Source: Holtermannia corniformis
Taxonomy: Eukaryota > Basidiomycota > Tremellomycetes > Holtermanniales
Assembly: GCA_001599935.1 (NCBI GenBank)
Contig: BCIJ01000005.1
Span: forward strand, 1-64,000
Reading direction: 5' to 3'
Length of the DNA stretch: 64,000 bases
The position numbers and the translations under genes were made by a program. Of the stretch, positions 40,068-51,707 are shown one piece after another. The notes beneath the pieces were generated by a model, which worked only from the letters and a program-made list of their open reading frames with translations, was not told the DNA's origin and did no database searches. The stretch's first letter is position 1. The number at the start of each line of letters is the position of its first letter.

Positions 40068-41420
40068 CTAACCCAACACCAGACCCACACGCATCAGATA
40101 GTCCGCAAACATCCCACTCCACACCACGCCCCCAAGCCAGCCGTTACTCACAAACTTGCGCCAGCAGTCTTTTGGGTCGTCAAAGTTAACCGTCTTGCAC
40201 TGCCATGCAAGGTGGGCGGCCGTTCCTCCACACGATATGAGGTAGTATAATGGCCCGGCACCTGTAAGGTAGCCCGTGATTGCGATGGACGAAACAAAGG
40301 TGGTGGACAAGGCTGAGATGAGGGTGCGCGAGGTGTCGGGGAAGCGGAGTGCGATGGATTTGACGCCGGCGGTGACGTCGTCTTTCTTGTCCTCCAGGTT
40401 GTGAGTGAGCACGCGATGGCAGTGTGCTTGGGACCTTACCTGGTGAGCGTAGATGCAGTCGTACATGACGCCCCAAGCGACGCCACCAAAGTACAACGGC
40501 GCTGCAGCGGCCCAATTGACGGCACCGGCGACTGCCGACCATCCTAGTAATGTGCCCCAGTTGAAGGTCAAACCTAGACACTCAGTCACGCGCGCGATGA
40601 CAGCCATGTACACACCGAAGACAATCTGCGGGTAGTACGTTATCCGCTTCATAAAGGGATAGATGATGACCAAGCCCATCGATGAAGCCCCCAGCGCCAC
40701 GCTGACATGGTCAGTGGTTGATTAGACACGGCGCAGAGGACATACCTGTACCAGTTCAACTGGGTCAAGACTGCCAAACCAGCTGACAACTGCCCACCCA
40801 AGAACACGAGCGCTTTGAACGGCGTTACATCACCCGCCGCAAGAGGCCGTGATCGCGTTCTTTCTAGCCATACGCCGTCAGTGTCAGATCATACAGTACG
40901 TCACGACCCTTACCGACCGCCTTGTCAAACTTCATGTCCCACATATCGTTGATCGTGCACCCCGCCCCGCGCATGATCCAGGCGCCGAGCGCGAAGAGGG
41001 AGAGATAGAAGGCGGGTGTCGTGACGGGTGCAGCTGTCTGTGTTGCAGCAAGTGTGATTCCCCAAGCTAGTCTATCGTCAGTACAGTGCAGCCCATATGC
41101 AGGTCAGACTGACCACACGGCCAGTATAGCAAAGCCGACCCGATCGGTTTATCGGCTCTCATCAGGTGCAGGTACGGCTTGGTACCGCTCGCCCACTCGG
41201 GCAGCTTGTCAATGAATCCAGCTGGGGCCGTTAGGGGTGTAGCAGGGGGTATGATCTCGTTGGCGGCTGTTGATGGTGTCGCGATACTTCGATTGCGAGC
41301 AAGCAGCGAGCTGATAGGCAGTGATGCCCGTGCTCGCGGCGGCCTCAGGCTCGCTAGCAGATTGACTCGGGCCGGCCTGGCCCGTAGCCTCAGCAGTGGT
41401 GTCGGGCGTAGAGGCATCAT
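40068..41420 (-). CDS. COQ2: 4-hydroxybenzoate polyprenyltransferase, mitochondrial (ubiquinone biosynthesis)
   Basis: Attaches the polyprenyl tail to 4-hydroxybenzoate in the inner mitochondrial membrane. Six exons in phase: 41420-41114, 41066-40914, 40863-40746, 40701-40616, 40573-40440, 40391-40068 (373 residues). It starts with an Arg-rich mitochondrial presequence ([20 protein letters not shown]). The two Asp-rich UbiA prenyl-diphosphate sites are present: [20 protein letters not shown] near residues 142-161 and [13 protein letters not shown] near 257-269. [18 protein letters not shown] is the usual first signature. Several hydrophobic helices follow. The last intron uses the uncommon acceptor GAG. 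It ends about 160 bp from the LSM2 stop codon; both are on the minus strand. Confidence 0.94.
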
Positions 41421-41579
41421 GGTAGTTGTTGAACACTCGGATGTCGGGTCGAACCCAACAATCAACTCGACTTTGACGCGGAGATCGGCGGATCAGCCGA
41501 AGCGCACATGAAACGGTTTCGTATCAAGAATGTCATGACTGCTGCGATGCGCCCTCTTCCCCTACTACGAGTCTGCACT

Positions 41580-44500
41580 CTACTTGGAGCCCTCCTTTGC
41601 CTCTGCGAGAGCGTCAGCAATTTGCCACAGGTGAAGCGAGCCGGACACGAACCTCTCCGCGTAGCGTCCTCCAGCAATGTCGTGTCAACGGCGTTCGCCG
41701 GTACCCGCACATATCGCACGACCGAACCACGAATGAAGGCATTCTTCACGGCCATCTGCGGCGTGTCAGTGATGAATTGGTATAAGTGATAAGACTTACC
41801 ATGTGGGGATGCCGTTGCGGGTCCGAGACGGTGATGCCATCGATTCGGATGTTGAGGAATCTGCAGTAGAGTCAGCTCATGCTAGCAATGATTGTCTCGT
41901 AGGCAATCCAGCCAAGCGATCACCGTCACTGCAGACATTCTACAGTCAAATATAGCTCATCTCAATCCCATCGCCGGTCGGCCGTTGAGCCGAGGCTTAG
42001 GGCTTCGAGAGCTTTGTCCCGAAGAACTGCCGAGGCACGAGATAGCTACAAGCATATATGTGACCATGTACGACTGGCAGGTGATGCACGAGCAAGTAAT
42101 AATCGGCTGATCAACGCCAAACCGCCGCGGCTCCCTTGCCAGCTACGCCTTTCAAGCCTGCGTGACTTTACGCCCTAGCCACATCGCCTGGATCGGCCCG
42201 ACCAAATGCTCATTGTGTACAGAGCACTGATCGGTGTGACGACCAAGCCAATGCCCGAGTCAGAGCAATGCTGGTCCATTCTCCTGGGCCGAGGCAGATT
42301 TCTAGGTTCCAGCTCTGGCGGCGGCTGATTTGACAGGTCGTGCGTCGCAACGTTAACTCCTTACTTTGAGGACCATGCGGAGCTGCTAGTAGCGAGATGT
42401 CCGAGCGGCGAGCCCGAGCTCTCGTTCAAGTTCAGCTGCCATGAAGTGCAGTACGCGCAGCAGGTCACTCATCAAGCCCGCCATTGTATATGCAGCTGGT
42501 CGCAGTAGAATCTGCAGGCGCGAGCCTGCTGGTTTTCGACGAGCTCAGCTTCACCCGACGATTGCGGACCTGATGTTCAGTCTTACGCATGTAGAACGCC
42601 AAGCACCAAGGCCCTACAGACCAATTCCGTTGCACTAGGCCGCAGCTACACTCGGGGAATTCTTCGGGTGCACCCAAAAGATCTCCTAAAGAATACAGCT
42701 ACGACTGAGCGGCGTGGATTGACCGAGCTCTAGGGCAATCCCTGGATCGCGACAGCTAATCTTCCGCACAATCATGGATCCGACGCATGGATCACTGGAT
42801 GAAGAGATCTTGGCGAGCTTTTCTGAGGGACGGCGACAGACGCTGTATCCACGTTTGCCAGCACCGACGCTAGCAGCGCACTCTGATTTACCAGCTGAGA
42901 CTGGTTGAAACGGTCTGCAAAGCGGTACCCGATCAAGATGGCGATCACAGTTGCACAGTGGGCCACGTCGGGCAGCGCAAGTCAAGGCGTCGGCACCAAG
43001 CTACTACAGCTGTACAGCTATCTCGACTCGGACTCGACGGGCTCAAGCGCCCAGCAGAGCTGCGGACAGTTGAGAGCTGGCTCGATCAGCGGCTGCCATA
43101 AGGTAAACGGTGAGCTGCGCTGCTCGGAGCTTGCGGTTCGATGATCCCGCGACCAAGCCGGCGTCTTGCAGTCAATCACGAGACGTGAGCTGGGTGCAGT
43201 TGCTCGTGCAAAGTGTGCAAAACATTGCGGGCTATAGCGAGCAGACAGCTGGCGCGGATGGTACGCTCGGCGAATGGGAGATTTGGCCGTGACAACCACA
43301 CACCTCCAGCTGAGCCTCAGTCGCGAACGCTGCTTGCTCGCTGCGAATCTCATCGTCCGCAAGTGGGACGAGCAGTCTCAAACGATACAGCAACGGCGGC
43401 TTGGTGCATACAGCTACCTAGGCTGTACGCCACGAGCGATCGCACAACAGGTGTCCGACAAACTGAGCGAGTGGCGTCAATGTCCACAATCAACGGCCAG
43501 CTCGATCCAGCTAGCTAGGACTGTAGCAACTGGATGTACGACACGCCGGTCGCTGCTCTGCCAGACGACAGGAGCGCCGTATTCGAGCTCGTCAGCGCTG
43601 CCGCGAACAGCTGTGTCCAGCTATGACAGACCAAGACGAACTCGAGTGTGGCTAGCGCACGACAGATAGCTGATCACGGTGACGAATTGAGGCCCACGTA
43701 TGCAGATGAGATCACTGCGTATGCAGTCCGCTGGACGCTGCGACGAGGACGCTCTGGTGAATCCAGGCTGAACCCAAGCAGCGCGTCGGCAGGCGCCAAG
43801 AATGCGCAGCTGGTGCAGCCGGCAAGGGACGACCGCCTAGACGCTGTTGCTCATCCCCGAATCGGGCACAAGATGCACAGCTGCTCGATCCACATGTATA
43901 GACGCACTAGCTCGATCCGGCTGTGCGCTGGGCACAGGCGGAGACGTTGCCTATTGCGCCGAGAGGTTGTCGTCCTGCAGGCGGCTACCGCGCATGAGGG
44001 TCCGAATCGCAATGTCGCGTTGAAGCTGTGGATCAGTCCACGCGCACTAGCTCGGGCAGACTGGAATCTGACGCAAGCGCCCTGCGACGACATGGTTGTC
44101 GTTGGAAACATCGACACATGAGCTTGCCCGATACGCGCACGGTGGGAATGGATCGTGTCCGTTGATCGCTATGGTTGATGATGATGGCCAAACGAGACGA
44201 GACTCTGGTCTAGACGTAATCCTGCCTGTGTATCCACGAGGCAACGAGCTAGACGCGCGCTAAGGTCCATCGGCAAGATGAAGCTTGCCGAAAGGATTGC
44301 AAGGATCTAGCACGCCACGGTTACTCGCCACCACCACTCCTGCTCGTCCAAGACGTTATGGATACAAGACGACTCGGGCGATGACCGATCCACTTTGACG
44401 ATCGAAGACTCACTGGTCGACGCTCCGGAGCGTACCGGTGACGCTGAGGTCGTTTTTGAGCTCGACGGTCACGACTTGGTCTACGAGTGTTTTGAAGAAG

Positions 44501-44637
44501 CTGTATCATGCGCGTCGGGAGTGGATGGAATGGGATGATCAGTTCTTGGGTGATACAATGAGTAGGGTACGTACGAGAAGATGAGCTGTGGTGGGTTAGA
44601 TACATGAGTCGGTATAGTGAGTGAGCCGACATACCAT
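41580..44637 (-). CDS. LSM2: LSM2, U6 snRNA / mRNA-decay Sm-like protein
   Basis: Subunit of the LSM2-8 ring on U6 snRNA and the LSM1-7 decapping ring. Six exons: 44637-44635, 44585-44575, 44500-44414, 41860-41800, 41755-41653, 41602-41580; phases agree and the product is 95 residues, normal for LSM2. It reads MLIFSFFKTLVDQVVTVELK, NDLSVTGTLRSVDQFLNIR, IDGITVSDPQRHPHM (Sm1), then AFIRGSVVRYVRVP (Sm2) and ends EAKEGSK. Two things are odd. The first coding exon is only the ATG and the second only 11 nt. Intron 3 is 2553 nt, twenty or more times longer than most introns here. I found the upstream exons by matching the Sm1 sequence, and no alternative exons lie closer. Confidence 0.9.
41861..44413 (-). 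other. 2553-nt intron of LSM2
   Basis: Bounded by donor GTGAGTC (44413) and acceptor ACTGCAG (41861) that splice VDQ/FLNIR exactly as in LSM2 proteins. The interior shows no recognisable gene, hairpin family or transposase. It is rich in AGCT, GAGCTC and GATCGAG-type words. The longest internal ORF (43648-44121, +) has no domain. It probably represents old inserted DNA. Confidence 0.6.
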
Positions 44638-45210
44638 TGTGCTGGCGGCTTGACTGATCCTTGCTCTCGTCGTGGACACTTGCACTGAGCTACTGGCGGT
44701 TATCAAACGGGGTCAGTGGGGGTTGCGGTGGTAGTTGGCTTGACACGTCATGGCTAGTGCCCCCTTTGCTCCGTAGTCAGGCTGCATCCCTCGACTCGGA
44801 ATGCCTCTTTACCGGCTCTGCTGCTGACTGCCATGTCAGACGGAGGGACTGCGAGGGATGCGAGCCGAATGCCAGTTGCAGCGGGCCTGTGATCTGCTTA
44901 CAGCTCTAGCTACTGATCACTGCGCGTTGCTAGCCGTCCCATATCCTCCAACCGTCCATGTCGCGACCTGGGACCGGCGCCGGAGCTTGCGAGTGGCATG
45001 CGTGCAGTTCTATACATCGCCCATACCCTGCGCAGTCCATGACCCATGCATTGTCTAGCCTCAGCTTGCATGCCATCCCAGTCGCCAGAGTCGCCGCCAA
45101 GTCCGAGTGCCACGTGTCTCCCGTTTTCGGCTGAACTCGGGGTTGCTCGCTTTCGCCGTTTACGAGTTGAATCAATCGCGCCCTGTCCCGTCGTCGTCGT
45201 CGCCATCGCC
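44638..45210. promoter_or_regulatory. Divergent promoter between LSM2 and fumarase
   Basis: 573 bp between divergent start codons. No TATA box or repeated motif is obvious. Confidence 0.35.
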
Positions 45211-48200
45211 ATGCTGTCCCGCTCCCTGCTCAGCACTGCAGCAAGAGTACTTTTACTGCTCACCGTCCATCCCAATCACTGACACTGCACAGCTCCCAGC
45301 TCGCTCCATCCGCACCCTGTCATCCACCAGCACCATGGCGCAGCAGTACCGTCAAGAAAAGGACACGTTTGGTGACCTCCAGGTGCCCGCGGACCGCTAC
45401 TGGGGCGCGCAGACGCAGCGCTCGTTACAAAACTTTGATATCGGTGCGTGCGCACGCGCTAGCGACGCCGAACGCTCACTGACGCTCGCTCGCTCAGGCG
45501 GCGAGACCGAGCGCATGCCACCACCATTGATCAAAGCCTTCGGCGTGCTCAAAAAGGCCGCAGCTCAAGTCAACGGCACCTACGGCCTTCCCTCGGAGAT
45601 TGTAACCGCGATCGAACAGGCCGCAGACGAGGTCATCTCTGGCAAGCTCATTGATCACTTTCCGCTCGTCGTTTTTCAGACGGGCTCGGGCACTCAGACC
45701 AACATGAACGTCAACGAGGTCATCTCGAACCGCGCGATTGAGATCTTGGGTGGCGAACTGGGTAGTAAGAAGCCTGTTCACCCGAACGATCACGTCAACA
45801 TGAGCCAGTCGTCGAACGATACGTGAGTGGTCGGCTGGTTGGTCGGTTGGCTCGGGTCGGTGGGGTTGGTCCGCACTGTGTGCTGTTGTCGCAATCGTAA
45901 CGAGGTCACTGGCAGTCCTGCTTGTCAATCAGCCAGTGACCTCGTTGCCATGACGACCGCCCGCGAGATGTCTCCGAGCTATGCCATCTCTTCTAGCTCT
46001 CACGGCTCCAGTCATCTGGTCTATCTCGCCATACCGTCAAGTACAATCCCCAACTTGCGCAAGTCGCTCAGCCCAGATCCACGCTGAGATCTCGTTCTGC
46101 ACACCGCGACCCCTCTCCACGGCCCAAGCACACGCAACCGCACTAACACCTTCAGCTTCCCCACCGCCATGCACGTCGCCGCCATCACCGAGCTCCGCGC
46201 CTCCCTGCTCCCAGCCCTACGCACCCTTACCGACGCGTTCGAAACCAAACGCAAAGCGTTCCAACACATTATCAAGATCGGACGCACCCATCTGCAAGAT
46301 GCGGTCCCGTTGACGCTTGGCCAGGAATTCTCGGGCTACGTCATGCAGCTGGAGAATGGCATCAACAGGGTTCAGGATGTATTGCCGAGGTTGAGCATGC
46401 TGGCCCAGGGTGGGACGGCTGTGGGCACGGTGAGTGGTTCGACGGGAGGCGAGGGAATGTGTGCCATTGTCTCAGCCTTTGTGTCAAAGGACCGAGTCGG
46501 GCGTGAGGCAGCTTTTAGCATCATCGCGCAACCGCGCTCAGCGGATGACGTCGGGTCTTCACGAGAGACGTGATTGAGGCGATGAGCGTTCTGCTGGACT
46601 CGCCAGAGGCGGCGAGAAAGAGCTATTATGAACTCATCTCGGTGCCTGCGCCAGCAGGGCAGAGTCGCAAGGCAGCCTAAACGTCCTCCCTATACCGTGT
46701 TCGGCGACCGAGGTCACGTCGTTGAGCCAGAGGTGATTCAGGGGATGACGCGGTTGCCGGGCGCGCGTTGCGGCGTCGTAGCGCAAACCAGCTCAGACCT
46801 GCCATGTCCACAATCTCGGTAGATCGCAGACTAGCTGATCGAGCTCATCGAGGTCGCCGACTGTTGCTGGGGCATCTGCACTATAGCTGGGCTGCGCCGC
46901 GACCAGGTCGTGGCCGAGCTCCGCGCCTATACATCTGGCTGGTAACCCATTGTGGGCGCAGACAAGCTAAACCAGATCGCGACTTTGCTCGCTTGGCCTT
47001 TCCGACATGACGGTGATGGAATGGCTGGCAGAGCTATGTTTCGCTCCTCAGAACCGGCTATTAGCTTTCCCGACTGTCGCCTGCACTCGTCGCTCATCGT
47101 CTGCTGAGCTGCAACGCCCTTCGACTGCGGCTCGTAACGACTGGCAGCGACAGAGCCGAGACACCTCTTGAAGACCGCACAATCCGATGCCTCGGTATTG
47201 CATTAGCCTGCACTCTTGGTGGCAGTGACGATATATGTCGCTGAGCTGCTGACGTCTTCCGCGACCTGGTCGCGTCGAGATGCGTGCGACAGCTCTCGCA
47301 GCATGTACGTTGCTTCCTTGGAGTGTACACTGCTTTGCCACGATCAAGACGGTGATGTCGTACTCTCTTAGCCCTGCGCACGGAAGCTGAGCAGGAGTGA
47401 TACGCGGCGAGCGCCGCCACCCCTGACGCGTTGACACGCCAAGCAGTGGATGATGAATCGAGCTATGCTTGCTTTCGCGAATCGGCACTTGTACGGTGTT
47501 GCTCGCTTGTCACTCGACTGGCTGTCTCGTCTAGTAATCACTTCTCGCTCGATTCCTTCACGATTCCTGCCATAGTCACCCCGCAGCACGAATCACGCTG
47601 ACACCATTCACAGGGCTTGAACACCAAGGCCGGCTTCGACGTTAAAGTCGCAAAGGCCATCTCGGACATTACCGGCTACGAGTTTGTCACGGCCCCGAAC
47701 AAGGTGAGTCACGGTAACTGGCATGCGAGACTACACGTGCGCGGGGTTTTGCGACTAGAATCAGCTGGTCCACCCCAGCTCCTCCGGCCGATTCTCCTGC
47801 GCGCAGGATTGCGTCTTGCGCTGTGCATCCCCATCTGTGACTGAGGTAGAGGCGTATGATCCACTCGTGTGCTGAGCCGAGCATATGGCTCGGACCTTGA
47901 GACGCCGCACCCTCTCGCGCCTCGCTATATCTTTTCACCTGCGTCCGCTTCCCAGTCCTTCATGGCTGAGGCGGAGTGCCTAACTCCTGACAGCACTTTG
48001 TCCCGCTGTCGTGTCCCGTACGATTCGTCTCTTGCCCCGCAGCAATACCTGTAACCAGTATTACACCTCAGTGACTTCTAGCTCGGTGCCCCACCAAGTC
48101 GTGCAAACGTGCTGACCACCTGTCAGTTCGAAGCTCTCGCGGCACACGATGCCATCGTGGAAGCTTCCGGCGCACTCAACACAGTCGCCGTCTCGCTCAT

Positions 48201-49121
48201 GAAGATTGCAAATGACATTCGCTACCTCGGCTCCGGTCCGCGCTGTGGCTTGGGCGAGCTCAGCTTGCCTGAGAACGAGCCGGGAAGCTCAATCATGCCT
48301 GGCAAGTGAGTGAGACGTCCTTGATCTAGGTGGAGAACTGCGAGGTGGAGGGGGATCGGCGCTGCCGAGCTTTCGTCTATGTCGCCAGCGATTCACTTTG
48401 ACGGTGCTCGGCCACAGCTGGCGGCGTGCTTTGTCGGGGTGGCCTGACTACCGGGCGAGTTGCCGTTGGCGAACGGCGCATTGTGCCGCAGCCCGTGCCG
48501 CCTACCCCTTTATCTTGCTCAGCGCTGACACTCCTAGGGTCAACCCTACCCAGTGCGAGGCCCTCACCATGGTCTGCGCCCAAGTCATGGGCAACAACAC
48601 GGCCATCACCATTGCCGGCTCGTACGGCCAGTTCGAGCTCAACGTCTTCAAGCCCGTTTTGATCAAGAACCTGCTCCAGTCGATCCGCTTGCTCGCTGAC
48701 GGCGCAAACTCGTTCACCAAGAACTGCGTGGTCGGGATCGAGGCCAACGAGGCGACAATCAAGAAGATCATGAACGAGAGCTTGATGCTTGCGACCTGCT
48801 TGAACGCCACGCTTGGCTACGATGGTGTGTGCAAGTATATCGAGCAGAGGGCGCTGGCTGATCAGAGGTAGACGTCGCCAAAGCTGCGAAAAAAGCTCAC
48901 AAGGAGGGCACGACGTGAGTAACTCTTCTACAATCAGGCGTGCATTGCTGTCACACCGCTTTTGGCTGACACACACTTAGCCTCAAGGAGGCCACCCTCG
49001 CCCTTGGCTTGCTCTCGTCCGAGGAGTTCGACGCAAAGGTTCGCCCAGAGCGTGAGTACAGTGGAACTGTTCAGTCTGGAGGCTCATGTGCCCAGTCATG
49101 CTCGCGCCCGACGAGGCTTAG
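45211..49121 (+). CDS. FUM1: Fumarate hydratase class II, with mitochondrial presequence
   Basis: Interconverts fumarate and malate (TCA cycle). Ten exons in phase: 45211-45246, 45293-45443, 45498-45822, 46156-46429, 47614-47703, 48127-48305, 48538-48824, 48872-48914, 48981-49051, 49096-49121 (493 residues). Exons 1-2 give [20 protein letters not shown] then [20 protein letters not shown], a textbook presequence. The second Met (45334) begins a normal cytosolic-type fumarase, so dual localisation is possible. Motifs: [21 protein letters not shown] and the fumarase/lyase signature [11 protein letters not shown] near residues 345-355. Introns are uneven: four are 44-66 nt, but intron 3 is 333, intron 4 is 1184, intron 5 is 423 and intron 6 is 232 nt. 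Confidence 0.93.
45899..45946. repeat. Perfect 15-bp inverted repeat in fumarase intron 3
   Basis: AACGAGGTCACTGGC (45899-45913) is exactly inverted at 45932-45946 with an 18-nt loop, inside the 333-nt intron 3. The intron also begins with GGTTGGTCGG-like repeats. Confidence 0.85.
46430..47613 (+). other. 1184-nt intron 4 of fumarase
   Basis: Donor GTGAGT at 46430 and acceptor CATTCACAG ending 47613 join TAVGT to GLNTKAG, which is contiguous in all fumarases. The interior has no recognisable coding region or element termini. Confidence 0.7.
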
Positions 49122-51707
49122 AAACTTGGGGGCGCACGAGATGAGATGCAATCCTATCAAGCACAAATGGGCTGCTCGGTGCACCCGGTATGATTTCACT
49201 AGTGTTGACGTACTGGGGCCCTGGCCTACCCCAAAGTCATTTGGCGTCTTCCTTCGACGCCTTCTGGACTTCGTGTCGTTGCCAACGCAAGATCTTGCCG
49301 GTAAAGACACGAACGAGGACTGAAGTCATCCCAGCTGCGGAACGAGAGCTGCGCAATGCTCTCCAACGACTGGATTAGGTTACCCTGATAAAGTTGCGAT
49401 ATCATTCGATCGCACCCAGGGAAGTTGGACAGGGCTGACGCTTCCCGCACGCTCCCAGAGCGCTTCCTGAGGCGTGTAGCTTCAACGAGCAGCTGCCGAT
49501 TCTGCAGTCGGTTCGCGGTTGACTGCTCACACTCAAACATCCTTTGACTGCCTGTCAGCCTGAGACTGAAAAGTCGCGCAAAGGGAAGACGGTGGTAAGA
49601 AAGGCGAATGGGAGCAGCTCGCGGATCCTTCGCGCTGTAGCAAAGAGGATTTTGCATCAGCTCGCATGATCACCATGCAGTCAATTCAGGGAGCCCGAGA
49701 ACCAACAACCATCAACCACGCGACTGCCATAAAAGTGCCCGTTGATGGCGCACCGCAAGCTGACGCTGCCAAGCCGGCAATCAGCGCTACGGCAGCGATG
49801 CTGGCAGCCCCTCATTCACATACCATATGGATCTGGGTGGCGCAGCGCTTCAAGTCACTCGAGCATAGAGTGGCACAGTAGGGGGATGAATGGATGAATG
49901 GCATGCATACGTGGGGTTCAGGCTGGCTTGCGGGCGCCAATGCGGGCTCGGGCTTGCAACACGGTGCCACACCGTCTGCAATACGTTTCGCAGCTTGTCC
50001 ACATCCTGATCGACAAGTCAGACAGAGCACCGACTTCGGACACATGTCTGATGAGGGCGGTCACGCACGCTACTACGCCCAGTGGCGGTAACAAGATTGC
50101 GAGCACAATCGAGCGTCCTGAGAAGCGCCTCTTGGCATGATGGCCTTTTGTGTTGCAGAGATGCCGTGCTTCATTCAGTGCGGCTACAAAGCGGCATCAG
50201 TGCTGGACTTTGCTTCAGTAGTTCTGCTAGACCGACCTAAGTGTTTGGTTTTGGTGATCTGGCAAGAAGTAGGTGGGACGGGCTGCACTCGATGACATTG
50301 CGACCCAGGAAGTGATAGCTGGCTGGAGGGGTGATGCTCGAGGTACGGTGAAATGTGTGACTCGAGGTCATCGACACGGGCCTGTGTATCCAAGTTTTCG
50401 TCGATCAACAGTGCGGTAGGTACACTCTGTCGATACGCCTCTCGGCCTGACTCTACAGCGCGTCAACTCTGGTAACAGGCGTCGACTCACCAGGTGCAAC
50501 TAGGTCAAGTCTACTTTCTTTAGTGACTATGCTGCAAGCTGAGCCTCGTCCCTCGCTCAGGTCATACGAAGGCGGCAGTCGCCTTGGGGAGGGTGCCCTC
50601 GTTGTCATGGTGTGGAACCATAGCTTCATCCGCACCAGACCCAAATATAGAAGACCGCATGGTGCTCGTGCTCAAGGTTGAGCAGCACGGGCGCCAACTC
50701 GGGGCTAGAATTTAGCGCGGCCGCAAGCCCGCCGCAGCGTTACTCACACCGTGCCACCGTGCCAAGATGCTGCGTTATCGGACTCAGCATGAACGTAGCA
50801 AGAAAGTCGGTGCGAGCGTTCCCTCGGTACATGCTCGAAGAGCTGAGCGAACAAGGTGGGTTGTGACTTTTGCTGCACGGCTTTTAACAAACCTTATCAG
50901 ACCTCGATCGCGAATGCAAAGCTATTGGACATCTCCCGCGGAACCGCTTTGGCAAAGTAGGGGTCGTTTTGGCAGTCGTGGTCTTTCCATTGGGGTTGAT
51001 TGCGTGAGTTTTCCGGTCGGCCATGCGGTGATGCGAGGCGATGATGACGGTGTGTCAGGATGGCTCTGGATCGCAGCAAAGAGTGTGCGCGGTGCGGGAT
51101 CGAAATGGTCGAGCTGAGGTCTATGGATGCCAAGACGAGCAGGGGAGTTTAGCGGAAGCATGTTGTCCTTACAGGTCATCACTCTTACAACATCGATACC
51201 TTACACGGTCACCGGTCAGATGAGCTTTTGCCATGACGATTGACGAGAGGAAGCCTGCAGCGTGAGCACTCTTTTGACCAGTCGATCAGCAAGTCAAGTA
51301 GTATCAGTCGCGCCTCGAGCATTGAGCAATCGACCTTCCGCTGTAGAACAAAGCAATCTGGCGTTATGGGCAGCTCTCGTAGCGACGGCCTCGCCGGAGT
51401 CACTGAGGAATGACCGTGAACATCGCAGATATCTGTGCGACGAGTGAGTACACCTGTGCAGTTGCTGTCAGATGCGCTGCTGGGGGTCACCGGAACCGGT
51501 CCTGATTGCGCGGAGTGCCGTAGCATGCAAGACGCAAGGCCGGGATTGATTCATTAGCATTGGCATGTCTTGGCATTGTTTAGAGTGCTGCAGCAGCTGT
51601 GCAAGGGAGCTATAGGTGTGGGAGATCGTCGAGGAGCGGGTTACCGTTCTGTTAGTGATCTGCTAGGCAATTCTGACGTGGCGCACTCCTTTTGATAGCG
51701 GTGGCAA
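49122..51707. other. Gene-poor stretch between fumarase and the BRI3-like gene
   Basis: 2.6 kb with no strongly supported gene. One weak spliced candidate on the minus strand (50184-50660) is listed separately. The rest shows only short overlapping ORFs and no repeat or RNA gene that I can identify. Confidence 0.45.
50184..50660 (-). CDS. Possible small spliced gene (tentative)
   Basis: From ATG 50660 the exon 50660-50568 reads MRSSIFGSGADEAMVPHHD then NEGTLPKATAAF. Splicing GTATGACC to an acceptor in GCGCTGTAG gives SQAERRIDR, and a second intron ending GATACACAG gives ARVDDLESHISPYLEHHP, staying open to a stop at 50184. The phases agree, but nothing is recognisable and the first intron is about 110 nt. 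Treat it as a hypothesis only. Confidence 0.2.

Noticed and set aside
43648..44121. + strand ORF of 157 codons in the LSM2 intron
   Set aside because: No similarity or domain; composition is like the rest of the intron.
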